Under the pieces are notes generated by a model. It had not been told where the DNA came from, did no database searches, and was given only the letters and a program-made list of their open reading frames with translations. DNA of 64,000 bases from Monosiga brevicollis MX1 (Eukaryota > Opisthokonta > Choanoflagellata > Craspedida > Salpingoecidae). Of this stretch, positions 48,310-60,252 are shown piece after piece (positions within the stretch are counted from its first letter, which is position 1; each line of letters starts with the position of its first letter). The stretch spans positions 430,527-494,526 of the forward strand of contig NW_001865039.1 in NCBI RefSeq assembly GCF_000002865.3. Direction: 5' to 3'. The position numbers were made by a program, and so were the translations under genes.

Positions 48310-51300
48310 CTAGAGTTCGTCGTGAAAACTATTGGGTGCTTTAAAGACTTCAGGCACAGCCTCCTCCAAGCGGCTCCATATTTCCTCTGGGCTTGCAGCA
48401 TCCATGCGCAGCGGCTGAACGCCCTGGCCACGATAGAGAATAAGAAAAGGATAATGGGGCACTTGCTGGAGTCGACAGGCGCGCTCAAAGCGCTGGCAAT
48501 CGATAGCGCCCACTTGAAGGTCAGTCGCATTGCGCGAGGCCCGATAAGCCAACTCGTTGAGGGCTGGCTTAAACTGTTGACAGGGGCCGCACCAGGGCGT
48601 GGCAAAGGCTACAAGCCACACCTTTGCGCCTGTTGCGATTTCCTTGCGCAGCCGAGGCCCTGTGATGTCCTTGGTCTGCTTGCAAGACATTGTAACCCCA
48701 TTTGAGAAGCAGGCAAAAAATAAAATAAAAAATAAAAAATAAAAAACAAGAAAAGAAAGCAAAAGAAAAACGATAACGGCATTGTAGTCCCCACAACATA
48801 AAGAGGGAATGAGGAGATGGTGAAGATGACGAATAATCCAGTCATGCGGGGGAAACTTTTCCGCTGACCTGAGAGGGAAAGTGTCGCCGCACAGTGGCCA
48901 GCAAGTGGTCGGCATGTAGAAAGCCCTGATAGATGCTGCAGCGCCTTGGTTGATAGCACAGGCGGCACAAGGGCAAGGCATTCAGGTGAGATGCAAAAAC
49001 AGATGAAGCCCAACGTTTGACCAGCACGACTCACTTTTTGCCCCACTGGTCTGCCTGGCAGATTCGGACAGTGGGATACTGACTGTACATGGCAAGCACG
49101 CGCCGGAATAAGTAGGTCAGTGGGAAATACGCCAGCGCAGTACATGGGTCAAGCCAAGGCCATGATCGCAAGGAACGGCGGTACCGGATGGCACGTACTG
49201 AATCCGCTCCTGCATGCAAAGGTGGGCTTCGGATATGCAGTCGATGGTGGCAAACTTGACAAGTCCTCGAAGTTGGAATGCGGCGCGTTCAAACTCTGGT
49301 TTGAAATGTAAGCACGGACCACATCGGGACGACATAAAGTCAATCACCTGTTGAGCAGACACCATGGCCATGCCTTTGGAGGTAAGGGCGAAGATCTGAT
49401 GACAATGCAGCTCTCAAGGACCCACTCGCAAACGAACCCACTAACCCATATTTGGTCATCATTGGCAAAGACCTGCTTGTGGAACGTAGCCGTGGTCAGG
49501 GTGACCGTGCTTGGATCAAGAGTTTGCTGCAGAAAGGTCAGGAGGCCACGTGTGCTAAAAAGGTCACCGTGGAAAAGGATCGGTTCGGCATTGCCCCCGG
49601 GATAATAGACCAGCGTTGGGTAGCTGTGGACATTGAGGTCACGACAGAGCTGAACTTCGACCGCGCAGTTGACGGTAGCAAAGCGCACGTCGGCAAATGA
49701 CGAGGTGGCAGCTGCTTCGCGAAAAAAAGGTGCCAACTGCTGGCAAGGCTGACACCAGTGGGCATAAAAGTCTACCAAGCGGGCCTGTGTGCCCTGCATC
49801 ACGCGTCCTGGAAAGTCGGAGGCATGCAGTTGCTCCACCGGCGCAGCTCGGGCCTGCTTGGTCCAGGCCACAATGCTCTCAGAGTCAGGAGCACCGAAAT
49901 AGGTTTCATGTCCCACAGGCGTGTACACCCGCAATGCCGGTAGCTGTGGACCAGAAGGTTGCCCCGAATCGCAGATTAAAGTCAGCGTGACAACGAGAGA
50001 CACACCCAGAGTGCAAGGATGGACCCTACCTCGTGCACATGATGGAGACGCTGGCAGACATTGTCGCAAGCTACACGCGTCACAGGGCCGAGGCGATGCA
50101 GGGCCCGAGCAACGGCAATGCCCAGGCGCTGCTAAGAACCGAGAGCAACCCATGTTGATTGTGAGACACATTTTAAGAAAAGAAAGCTCCATATAGGCAA
50201 GGAAAAGCATCTCCAGCGGGGTCCATCGAATACTTCAAATGCACATGAAGTAGAAGGCTCAAACGGACCGTGGCTGTCTTGGGCGAGGGGGCATCAAACA
50301 ATGTCAAGCGGTCAGTGCCAAAGTCTGCTAAGCTTGGTTCAGCGATGGGCAGAGCTAAACGATCCTCAATCCGTGTTGTCAGGCGGGCAAGCACATCGGG
50401 CTCATGCCAATAATTGTCGTCGTCCGTCGGAAGAGGGGCGACTAACAAGGGTTCCGGGCTTCAGTCACAACTGCGGGTGAGCAAAGCCTGTGCTTGGTGG
50501 ACTGGACGCATCTCTTTGGCAGGCCAGGGCACGCCTTTAGCCTTGCGGCAAAACATACAAGAGTTCGCGGTGCTGAAGCCACAGCCGGGACTCGGTGATG
50601 GAGTTCTTGCTGCAGAGAGACGGACGTCGCAGACAGGAGAGCACTTGCAGTGCAGCAAAGTCATGCACCATGGCTTGGAGCTATGGTCAAAAAAGAAGCC
50701 AAGGGGGAACAAGTGAGCGATCAAACACTCCATAGTCCCGCAGAAGGCAGCATCAGTGCGGCAAGGACACGTGGACCAGAATGAGCGGGTCATGTGCATT
50801 TGGTCATGGCGTCATGCCTACCAAAACAAGATCGTCTTCGGATAAGCAAGGCTCGCGAGGCGCGCAGATGACTATCACAAGATAGGGTGCATTTGCAGTC
50901 GGTGTGTCCTTCAAATGCGACCAGTCCAGACCGCGCGCGCTCACTGCCAGAGCGGGCAGCGGCGACACGGATGGGAGGGCGGCAATGACAGCACTTTGCA
51001 GGGCCTCGAGATCCCGCAGGCCACGATAGGGTGTCGGGTGACCTGAAAAGGGGTTGTCATCGCGGGTGCATACCACACGTCGAGCCTGAGAAGACGGAGC
51101 GGAGGTTTAAAAGAGCAAAAGCAAGATGTACCATTTTGGAAAAGTAGAAGAGTAGGCAAGGCTTGAATCCGCCAGTGCTGGCAAAGATGCCAATTTTCCT
51201 GGCAGTTGACAGCAGCCACAGTGGCAGCCCCATATACAGCTGTGGCCAGCTGGCGCCATGTGGGGGCGAGATCATGGCAATGACTGCATCCTATGGTCCA

Positions 51301-52168
51301 GCCGTAGCCCATCAGCGAGACGGCCGAGACTGCACCCAAGCACTGGCACTTGCTGAATGAGATCGCGCGTACCTGGGCTATAAAAGTTGACAAAAACCAC
51401 CTTGGCACTGTGAATGGCATGATCAAAATCGTGAACGGTCAGCGTGTCAACTTGCGGATCATTGTCGTAGAGGCCGAATTCCTGTACCCGAGACAATCGG
51501 CAGATCAGGGAGGAAACCAATGAAGGGTGCGCGTGGGCCCTCGGGTATGTGGCTGCAGTCGGATGTGACTGTCATTATCGTATCAAACCTCTTGATAAAA
51601 CTGGTAGCTCTCGTATCGTTGCTGCTGTTGCTCTTGTTCTTGGCGATCTTTGAGACCCTGCTCGCCAAAGCTGCGCCACCGCCGAAGAGGGCGAGGGGCG
51701 TGGGCTTGTGAGCAGAGAGTGGGACGCAGGCCAGTGATGAGGAATCTCAGCCGTACCGATCGTAGATGCGTCGCGTCTCGGGATCCTTCAGCACCTCAAA
51801 CGCTTGATTGATGGCTACAAACTCAACGTGGGCCTGTGGGTTGTGGGGATTCTTGTCGGGGTGTTTTTCTAGGGCGAGTTTCTTAAACGCTCGCCGCAGC
51901 TCCTGCCAAACAAATATACCACGAGTTGGGACAGTGCATCAAAACAAAACCACATCAGAAGGGGGACACGGCCCTTGGGAGAATAGGAGAGCCGCAATCG
52001 CCGCAGCTGCCTGCAACCCCGTCCGTGAGATGTGCCTACCCGGGTCGATGCATCGCGGGCAATGCCCAGCAGCTGGTAAAAGTCTTGCTGCGAGCTTGCA
52101 GCTCCGCACAAAAGAGATGCGAGAACCAAAAAAAACAAGGGCACCAGGCCCAGCATGAGCGGCCGCAT
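48310..52168 (-). CDS. DNAJC10: ERdj5/DNAJC10-like ER reductase: J domain plus several thioredoxin domains
   Basis: Reduces substrates for ER-associated degradation with BiP. Start at 52168: MRPLMLGLVPLFFLVLASLL (signal peptide), then SSQQDFYQLLGIARDAST. The next exon completes the J domain with LRRAFKKLALEKHPDKNPHN (HPD present). FGEQGLKDRQEQEQ and GLYDNDPQVDTLTVHDFDHA lead into thioredoxin 1, VVFVNFYSPG + CSHCHDLAPTW (motif CSHC, as in ERdj5). Degenerate middle thioredoxin modules follow. Then come RLVDFYAHWCQPCQQLAPFF (CQPC), a domain with SSRCGPCLHFKPEFER (CGPC), and a final domain with LVAFATPWCGPCQQFKPALN (CGPC). The protein ends SFHDEL, an HDEL-type ER retrieval signal. Domain order matches animal ERdj5. 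One intron (48714-48775) is extremely A-rich on the plus strand. Confidence 0.93.
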
Positions 52169-52583
52169 GCTGCCGACACCCTGGGACGGCCCAGGCGAGC
52201 CAAAACGGGCGCTGCGCTGCTCAGTGTTCGCGAATTGACACACATGAGAGAGAAAGAGAGAAAGAGAGAGAAAGAGAGAGAATTTTGTCAGCACGGTAGT
52301 CTCTGGCGAGACTGAGCGTCAGTCTGGGCAGAGATTCAAATGTGTTTATGCTTGCGTGCATGCATCTTTTGTTCCCACTCGTCAGCAGGAAGGGAGAGAG
52401 AGAGAGCAACGGTCACTTTACAATCAGAACAAGAGCGTGGCGTTGAACCTTTTGCTTTGCATGGCCATCGATTGACTGATTGTTCAAAGGGGCCTCGACG
52501 AGGCCGCAGCTGAGTGGCCCACAGCAACCGGTGTGTGCTGGATAGACAGCTGGCGTTTCCGGTTTGACGTGGAAACTGGCAAC
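52169..52583. promoter_or_regulatory. Divergent spacer between ERdj5 and the PDZ/WW gene
   Basis: 415 bp between start codons. Contains GA-rich runs at 52244-52280 and 52391-52405. No known element identified. Confidence 0.4.
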
Positions 52584-55500
52584 ATGGAGGTTGATCCTAA
52601 GCGGTAATGTGCACGTTCGCTTCCAGCCGGCTTCCCGGGCACACGCGCTCATTTCGAAGGAGCAAAAGCATCATGGCAAGACATGCCATGGTTTCTCATG
52701 CTCTGGCGTCATGATGGCTGCTTTAGGGTCCGAGTGGTCCTTCAATCAGCACCCGGCGAGCATTGCGGTTCGTACCAACTTGGCTTGTTCCCCTGGATCT
52801 TGCTTCTTCCTTGCGCATCGCTGCTCGCTACACGACTGAATTTCGGATGGCTTGCGAGACAGGTGTGCATTGTGAACAAGTGAATGGTCGTTTCCGGGTC
52901 CGCCGCGTTGCACCGGCCAGCGTTGCGGCAGTGCAGGGGCGAGTCAAGCCTGGTGACGTTGTTGTTGCTGTCAACAATCATGAGCTGGCCCACACCTCTC
53001 TTGACCAGTGCGTTCCGCACTTCAGCTCGCCTCGTGCGCTGGCCTTGAGGCCTGGACCAGCGCATCTAAGCGCGCTCCTCTCTGTGCAGCTCTGGCCTCA
53101 CTCTTCGTCACCCCGGTTGGCGTAGGTTGGAGCAGTTTTTACAGTTTGGGGGACGAATGTTACTGGATCTTGAATCAGGCTCGCGCCGATCTTCAAGTTC
53201 CTCGCAAGGCCGCCGTCTGCCCACCCCCCCGGTGGCTGGGCAGCGAGCCGTACAGGTTCACACTCATCCGAGTGGCATCAATGCCAAACTTGAGGCTCGA
53301 CAGCTTGCCGATGGCCGCCAAGGTTTGGCGGTCACACGCATGGGCCCAGACTCGCCACTCGCCGCGGGTAATGTGGGCGAGGGCGACGTGCTCTTGTCTC
53401 TCAATGGCTGCTCCTTAGTCGACGTGTCCAATGCAGAAGCTGCCCGCCTGCAACAAGCCTTGGTTGGATCCGGTCAGGTTCACCAACGCCTCGTGACGCT
53501 GGACACCCAGGGAGCATCGCCTGGCATATCGTTTGTAGCCGATGCCGCGCGCCACGTGCGCATTCTCTCCGTGGTACCTGGTAGCGTGGCAGCCACGGCT
53601 GGTGTGCAAGCCGGTGCGCGTGTTCTCAGTGTCAATGACCAAGCGGCCGACTCCGTGGCAGCCGTGAAGCGCATCTTGTTGCGTCTTGGGCGACGCGGCG
53701 GGCCATTGCGGCTACAACTCGAGGAAGGCACTGTTTGCCTTGGTGTTTTGGCCGCGAGTCAGCTGCCTGTTGCGGCGGGATCGGGAGCCTCGAGTCCAGG
53801 TCAGCATCTTCGGTCCTCTTCACTTACATCGGCTTGGGAAACAGACGAGGTTCGTTGCATTGACTCGGCATGCTGTTGTGTTACATCTCCGCAGGTTCAC
53901 AACGCTCGCGCAGCTTACATCGGACGGGCAGTTATTCAAGTCTTGGGTCCAACTTCACAGAGGATCCCATTGCAAACATCAATGATTTGCTACAGGTCGG
54001 TCAGGTTCTGGCTGACAGCAGAGCGCCAGCAGTGCCAAAGGATCTTTTCGTCAACTGATTGGGCATCGTGGCATGGTGGTTGTGGGGATTGGGGATTTGG
54101 CTTCTTTGTCAATCAACACCCTTAGGCTGTGGAGGCTTCGCATCACCGATTGACGGCCGCACAAAGGGCAACCATCCGGCAGTTGTGTGAGCCCGACAGC
54201 GCTGGCCTAGTCACCCGACACCGCTTCCAGCGAGCGTACGACATGGTCATGCATGGGCCGGTACGATGTGGCACAATGTGGTTGGGTGGCCGCGGCGTAC
54301 GGAGGAAGGCGATCTTGCAGATCATCGAATTTGTGTTTTAATTTGTGTGCACCAAAGGGCCAAGTGCCGGTCAGGCTCACACAATGGAAGGATGTGCTCA
54401 CTTGTTGCGTGCAAACATGCAGAGCTCCATCTCCGGCCAGCAGTCACGAGCATCCTTTGTGAGCGACGTGGATATGGACGGCTCTTTTGCACCGACGCGT
54501 CAAACCGACGCAGGTTCTTCGATCATTGATCCCACCCACATCAATTTGTCTGGTCTGGATGACGAGACCCCTCGACTCCAAAGTCAGCTGCTTGCTGCTC
54601 GCGAGGTAGGCGAAACCGAAAAGATGAATCAAGCCTTTTTTGCTCTATGGAAACGAAAGAATTGGACTGGTGTCCCGACCTTCCCATGCTCCTTCCTCTC
54701 GGCAAGTTACAGGCTGATGCCACTGACTTCCTGTGTGATGCTAGACGATCGAGCGCCTACAGAAGGAAAACGCCAACTTGAAGAACCGCGAGAAGTACGA
54801 ACGATCTGCTGCCACACAGTCGCGACAAATTGAGCGTGACTACGATGAGGTACGAGTTGGTTCGTGGACCGACGGGGCTTGCATTGATATAAGCCGATGC
54901 TTCGAATCGTCTCGAGAAGAATCTGTGTCTTTTTTTCCGGCCAATGTTGACGGCGGAGGCCGTGGACTGATGAGGCCGAGGCTTTGTTGCGTTGGTTGCA
55001 GATTGTTGCCCTTCTTGAGGCAGAAATTGCCCATTTGCGGGCCCAGCTACGAGCGGGGCCGGACGAAAAGGACACGCAGCTGATGCACTTGCGCCAACGC
55101 GTGTTGGTGCTCGGTGTGCAACTCAACAAGGCAGTCCACGGGCGACAGGCATCAGAGGCGGCTCTGGAGAAGCTGCGTGACTTTGCCAACGTGCGTTTGA
55201 TTTCATGTCATTTCCTCTGTGCCATGCCTTTGTCGATCATGCTGCATGAGCGTTGTCCTTGGTCAGCTCCGTCATGCTCATTTTGCGGTGCATGCGCGGT
55301 TACATGCAGCGGACGTTGCGGCGCATGATCTTCATCGGAAACTACGGGCCCCGGTTTGCGGACAAGTCGCTGGCCCTGCGCAGCGATGGGACGCTTCAGT
55401 ATCGTCCATCTGATGGGCCATTGCCCCCCACCGCACCCTGGGCCGTGGGCGATGTCTGCCGGGCTCCGCATCTGTACACGGGCATGATGACCCCGGCGGT

Positions 55501-56090
55501 GATTGAGAGCATTCATGTTCCAGTGCACGCGAGCCGCACAGAGGTGCAGGTGCGATTTCTTCAGTACGAAGACGTCCCCGAGTTGGAAGTTGTGTCCATG
55601 GATGCCTTGGAGCCCTTGTCAGAGGAGGATTTTGTGGTGGCCGCGGCCCGGCATGGTCGCTTGGCCCAGGCGGTGACCAAGATGGAGACCACCAAGGCCA
55701 ACACGACGCTCAACAGCAGTTTTACCAAAACGGAGCGCGAGATTGAGAGTGATTGTCGCCGCACCTTGGAAACTGTGGGTGCCCTCTTGGAAGACACTGG
55801 TACGTATAGGTTGCCCCGCTCCCACCCACCCCACGCCTCGCCCTACTGGCTTGTCTGTGCTTTTTTCCTTCTCTCTTCTTCTTGCCAGCCAGACCTGACT
55901 GACACCATGCTTGTTGCCTCGTTGTCACTCGGCAGTGTTGCCGTTTGGCTGGGAGTCTGCCTACACGGCCGATGGCCTCAAGTACTACATTGACCATACA
56001 ACGCAGACCACATCGTGGAAGCATCCGACCAGTCAAACAGATCGCGCCATCAACGCCGTTGCTGTTCTCGCAGGCGCAGAAGCCGTCTAG
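52584..56090 (+). CDS. STXBP4: STXBP4-like protein: three PDZ domains, coiled coil, Tudor-like module, WW domain
   Basis: A 20-nt first exon (52584-52603, MEVDPKR) splices in phase to [14 protein letters not shown] and [20 protein letters not shown], which with [20 protein letters not shown] makes PDZ1. PDZ2 and PDZ3 lie in the long exon from about 53130 ([64 protein letters not shown]). Next come a Ser-rich part, an EF-hand-like stretch, and coiled coil ([36 protein letters not shown]). A module follows with [40 protein letters not shown] and ALEPLS that reads like a Tudor domain. The last exon is a WW domain, [19 protein letters not shown] + TTSWKHP. PDZ, coiled coil and WW are the STXBP4 plan; the extra PDZs and Tudor-like part are not. 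Symbol is by similarity only. Confidence 0.82.
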
Positions 56091-56318
56091 AACCAAAAAT
56101 TTCGACTCCCTTCCATATTCCTTAAAATGTAAAATTTAACATTGAAACTAACTTTTACCACCTTGATGCAAGATGTGCCCTGGGGGTCAGACTTTGTAGC
56201 ACGGCCCGAGTTTTTGCCCCCCCTCGTCTGGTGGCTTGTTGTCCCTTGTTTGTGTGTGTGTGTCTTTGAGGGAGGTTCTCTGTTTTTTTATTTTATATTT
56301 CATTGCGCCACCAAGAAC

Positions 56319-57086
56319 ATGGCTCTTCGCATGGTTTCCTCCCGTATGATCACTGCCGTCTCTGGCTCGGGCCGCGCTCTTCTGAGCACGACTCGTCTTG
56401 CTGCCTCCGTCGAGGGCACTGGCGTACGTATTGGCTCTTTGGATTGTATTGGGTGGTTGTTGTCTCAAAACAAGTGAGGGTCACACTGGAAGCCAAAGCA
56501 CGCACAAGCCTGAGCTTGGAGCCCGGGGACTTTGTTGGCGCCCGCTAGTGGCATCTCCGGCCAACACCCTCTTCGTCTTTACCCCACCATGTGTCAACAT
56601 TCATCTCTCAGTGTCCCGGGTGTTCTTGACACCCAGCTGTCTTTTCAATTTGCAATCTTGCTTCTGTTGCGTCGACCCCCACTGTGTACTGGCTGAATTT
56701 TGGTTGGAGTTTGCTGTTCAGCCATGCCATCTCACTCGCAACCGGGCGTGCGCTTGTAGTTCAACGACCGCGAGCGTGCCATTGAGGCTGACTACATCCG
56801 TCGCCACGAGGCCCGCATTCGTGAGATGAAGCAGAAGGAGAAGGTGTGTTTGCTAGATGTGCTTCTGTTTGTTTTTCTTCTCTCCTCCAAGTGCTTATCG
56901 TGCTCAGCTGTACTTGTGCCATGACGTACGGGTTGTGTATTTCCGTTGTCTGATCTCTGATTGATCGATCGTTCTTAGAGCGCCATTGCCAGCGAGCGTG
57001 AGGAGATTCTGGCACTGGCCAAGCAGGCCAAGTCGCAGCACGTCAAGGAGTTGCTCCAGGACCTTGCGGATCACATCCCCAACTAG
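56319..57086 (+). CDS. ATPIF1: Mitochondrial ATPase inhibitor IF1-like protein
   Basis: About 100 aa in three exons. Exon 1 (from 56319) encodes MALRMVSSRMITAVSGSGRA then LLSTTRLAASVEGTG, rich in Arg, Ser and Ala and without acidic residues until its end: a mitochondrial presequence. Exon 2 starts FNDRERAIEADYIRRHEARI, matching the IF1 inhibitory segment (FGKREQAEEERYFR in animals, FVKRERATEDFFVRQ in yeast). Exon 3 gives SAIASEREEILALAKQAKSQ then HVKELLQDLADHIPN, a helix where family members dimerise. It should block F1 rotation when the matrix turns acidic. AATAAA lies at 57278. Confidence 0.75.
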
Positions 57087-57607
57087 ACGTCGCCCTTTGC
57101 ACGAGGCCTTGAGGTCGTCCAAACTGTGACACCGTGTTTTGAAGCTCTCGTCATGAGAGGTGTCTCTGCCAAGAACCAACGCCCAAGCGACCATCGGCGT
57201 CGTAGTTGCGTCTCGTGGGCCATGCCCAAGCGCTCAACAACGCCTTTTCTCTTGGTGAAAACAAATTTTGTGCAAACAATAAAAATTAAAACACAAAAGC
57301 GAAGCCGCGTGCTTCTGTTCGGCCTTTCCGTAGCGCCCTCTGAAGGCCGCCTCGCGCCTCACCCCTCTCCGTGAAAACTTCCTGTCAGATCAAGCCAGGC
57401 CTGAGTTTGGAATGGTTTCTGGTCAATAAGCTCAATTAGGACAAGGGGGCAGGTTGCGGCTGATGGTCTTGGCATACGTGATGACACACTCGTGCCTGCT
57501 GACCAGGCGAAAAGCAGCAGGTGGCCATCAAACAATACTAAATGTCTAAATTCGGTGCGCGAACACCGGGCTATGGAGAAAGGTTTTGCTGGCGCTTGTT
57601 TGGGCAA
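57087..57607. other. Tail-to-tail intergenic region
   Basis: 521 bp between IF1 and the Rabin8-like gene. Contains AATAAA at 57278-57283 (+). Nothing else. Confidence 0.45.
57278..57283 (+). terminator. Poly(A) signal AATAAA of the IF1 gene
   Basis: Canonical hexamer about 190 bp past the stop codon. Confidence 0.6.
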
Positions 57608-59838
57608 TTAGGACGAGGCAAGAGGCAAGCAGAGACGGGTCGCGTGAATGTCACGTCGGAGTGCACACATTCGCCAGCAGATTTGCGCCGGTTCGCCTTG
57701 CACCAGGCCCTACATTTTATCATGGACCAACATGAGTACAACCCGGACCCCATCCATGAATGATCAGGGATGCTCACTTTGAGATACACATACCTGCTGG
57801 CAGTAGCGAACGTAGGTGTAAAAATTACACAGCGCCACCAACCGATCGCGAGTGCAGTGGGCAATGTGTCGCCAATCCTGAATTCCAGTACACCGTGTTT
57901 GCAATTGTCAGCTCGACTAGCCCTAAGACCAAAACTTGCTGGCAATCAGGCACGTGACCAACCTTGTCACCTAAACGCACGCGAAACTTGCAGACGGCCT
58001 CCAAGTCGGAAAGCTCGCATCGCGTGACCTCTGGTGTCCCCCCCGGCACCTCCTCAATAACAATACCATTGCCCTGAAGAATCACAAGCATCGTAGAAAC
58101 GATAACAGGGCAGTAAGCCAAGGTACACCACGGGCACTCTGAACAACAACAACAACACACAACTCCAACAACAACGACACGCGCGCAGAGTGCTTGAAGC
58201 CGCCATCCAATAGCCAGGAAGCCCGCCGACATCTGATGCCGAGCTTACACGAATGGAGTCGAGGATGGTGGATTGCAGGTCAGCTGCAGCCACGCGTGCC
58301 AGGCAGGGCTGCACGTCGTAAGCCTCCACATCCAACAACCACTTGTGCTCGGTCGGTGCGCCATCACTGCGCCAGGCCGTAAACTCGGCCAGAGTCTGAC
58401 TATCCACTTGCGGATCAACTTGACTTGAGGTGCTTGTCCCGAACCCCAGCCCTGATGGCGGGCGGGGCTCCTGACTCGGGGGAAGATCATCCGCGCCGTT
58501 GCTGCGCGTGCGGAGTCGCGACTCGTCGCTGCGGCGCCAGCGAAAAGAGCGCTTGCTGCTACTTTTGGACGGAGAACTTGGCGTCGAGGTGGGGCAGCCG
58601 GTAAAAGCGTCGGGCTTTGTGAGCATGGTGTGCTCTACGATGGCCTTGAGAGCAGCCACCTCGGCTGTTAGGATCTTGCACAAGGGAAACACACACACGC
58701 GCGCGCGCGCGCGCACGTGCATCCATATACACCAGGCATGAGTTGTCGTACATTTCGTCGTGAACGGTCATGGGCGCGCACCAGGCTCATAGCTGACACC
58801 AACCTCATTTCGAGCAGAGAGCTCATGAGAGCGTTTGTCCGCCAGAAAACGAGCCTCCTTCTCCACACGCACCATCTCGTGTGCTTCCTCAAAAACGGAC
58901 GTTGTCAAGTCATCCATTTCTGCGACAAGCCAAGCCCCGAAAAAAAAAAGTGAGATGAGCTCCCAGGCTAGAGTTTTGCAAGCCCAGCCCAGCCCACGCT
59001 GATAGGCACCTACCTTTGGTGAGCTGCTCGCGATACTGTTCATGGCTCTCGCATTGTTCGACCTTGTCCAGCAGCTTGTCCTTGGCAAGACGCAGCTCTT
59101 TCTCCAAACGCCAGTAGGCAAGGGTCTAATCATATCGCGAATGGCGGTCAGAACGTCCACCGGCAGATTTAAGGCTGCACAACAGCACAACACAACACAG
59201 ACAGCCGAGTGCAACCACCTTGGTGTGATCATAATTGCCTCGGTCGCGCTGGCTCGCCATCGAGTCCGAGTTGGACCTAAGGGGTTTAAATGTTGGACCG
59301 CACACGTGCATGAGAGAAGACTTGGGCGCCAGTCACGTGAGGCAAAAAAAGACTGGCGGGCGAAGCGCGCACGGGGCACGAAGCCATACGCACCGGGGTC
59401 GAGGATCAACCATGGGTGCAGTTAAAGATACTCGTTTGGACTGTATGTGAGGTCAGAAAAAAATCAAATCAAAAGGATTAAAAAAAAAAAGGCTGGCACG
59501 GAAGGGAGGTCTGTGCACAACACTATCGTGTACCTGCCCGTTGTCTGGTGAACCGGCACCGGGAGCTTGCTCAATGCTGGCAGTACTAGGGGCTTCGCTG
59601 ATGTGACCTGTATCCTCGTACATGATCCGTGGCAGCTCGGTGTTGGCCCAAGACACATTGCGGCGATGACCCAACGGACGCTTGGTATTGACGAGTGTCA
59701 GCGCCGTGATGCCTATGTCAACCCGAACAGCAAGACATGAGCATACAAAGCAACCATGACTCGGGTGGGTCAACTTGAAAGAACGTGCGGCGTAATCGTA
59801 CCGGCCACGTCGACTTGCGGCTCGACAAAGTTGTCCAT
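57608..59838 (-). CDS. RAB3IP: Rabin8/Sec2-type Rab GEF
   Basis: Exchange factor for Rab8-class GTPases in exocytosis and ciliogenesis. Exons: 59838 (MDNFVEPQVDVA), about 59709-59533 (a disordered part with NTELPRIMYEDTGHISEAPS), 59125-59014 (RLEKELRLAKDKLLDKVEQC), 58919-58804 (EMDDLTTSVFEEAHEMVRVE, the Sec2 coiled-coil core), 58674-58249 (ILTAEVAALKAIVE, a Ser/Arg-rich linker, then LAEFTAWRSDG), 58073-57963 (CELSDLEAVCKFRVRLGDK), 57877-57794 (VALCNFYTYVRYCQQ) and 57709-57608 (GLVQGEPAQICWRMCALRRD, end PLASS). The C-terminal blocks align with Rabin8 (RIKLGD, VCNFFTYIRYIQQGL). All phases agree where checked. The N-terminal exons 1-2 are the least certain. Confidence 0.87.
58689..58718. repeat. 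CA/CG alternating tract in a Rabin8 intron
   Basis: ACACACAC followed by GCGCGCGC, a strong Z-DNA-type sequence just upstream of the 3' splice site on the minus strand. Confidence 0.8.
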
Positions 59839-60252
59839 GGCGCAACAAGCGGTAAGGAGCAGGTGACCGGAACGGCGATGTGTGACTCGGCAGGGGTCAC
59901 CCGGGTGACGAGTCGCTTGAAGGAGGCGTGGTCGAAGATCTGGTTACCGCGCTCTTGCGTGCGAGTGTCGTCGTCTCACACAAGTCCGGTCACAAGTCTA
60001 GACACCCCAACCGCCAACAGCCACCAGCATCGTCAAGCACCATGAATGCCAACAGACCTTTGCAGAAGAAGAATATCAACAACAGAAAGGAGGAGGGGCG
60101 CGAAAGCGTTCAACCGCTTTGGGCAGCGCTCCCAGAGAAAAGGCTAAATACGCGCCATGACCTGGGAGAAGCACTACCCCAAGCAGCCCAGCATGGGTGC
60201 ATCCCCGAGGTAACGGCTGCCGCTATGCCCAGTTGTAGAAGTTGTTTTCAAC
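59839..60252. other. 5' flank of the Rabin8-like gene
   Basis: 414 bp, presumed promoter. AAGAAGAAT/AACAACAG purine-rich patches near 60065. No element recognised. Confidence 0.35.
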
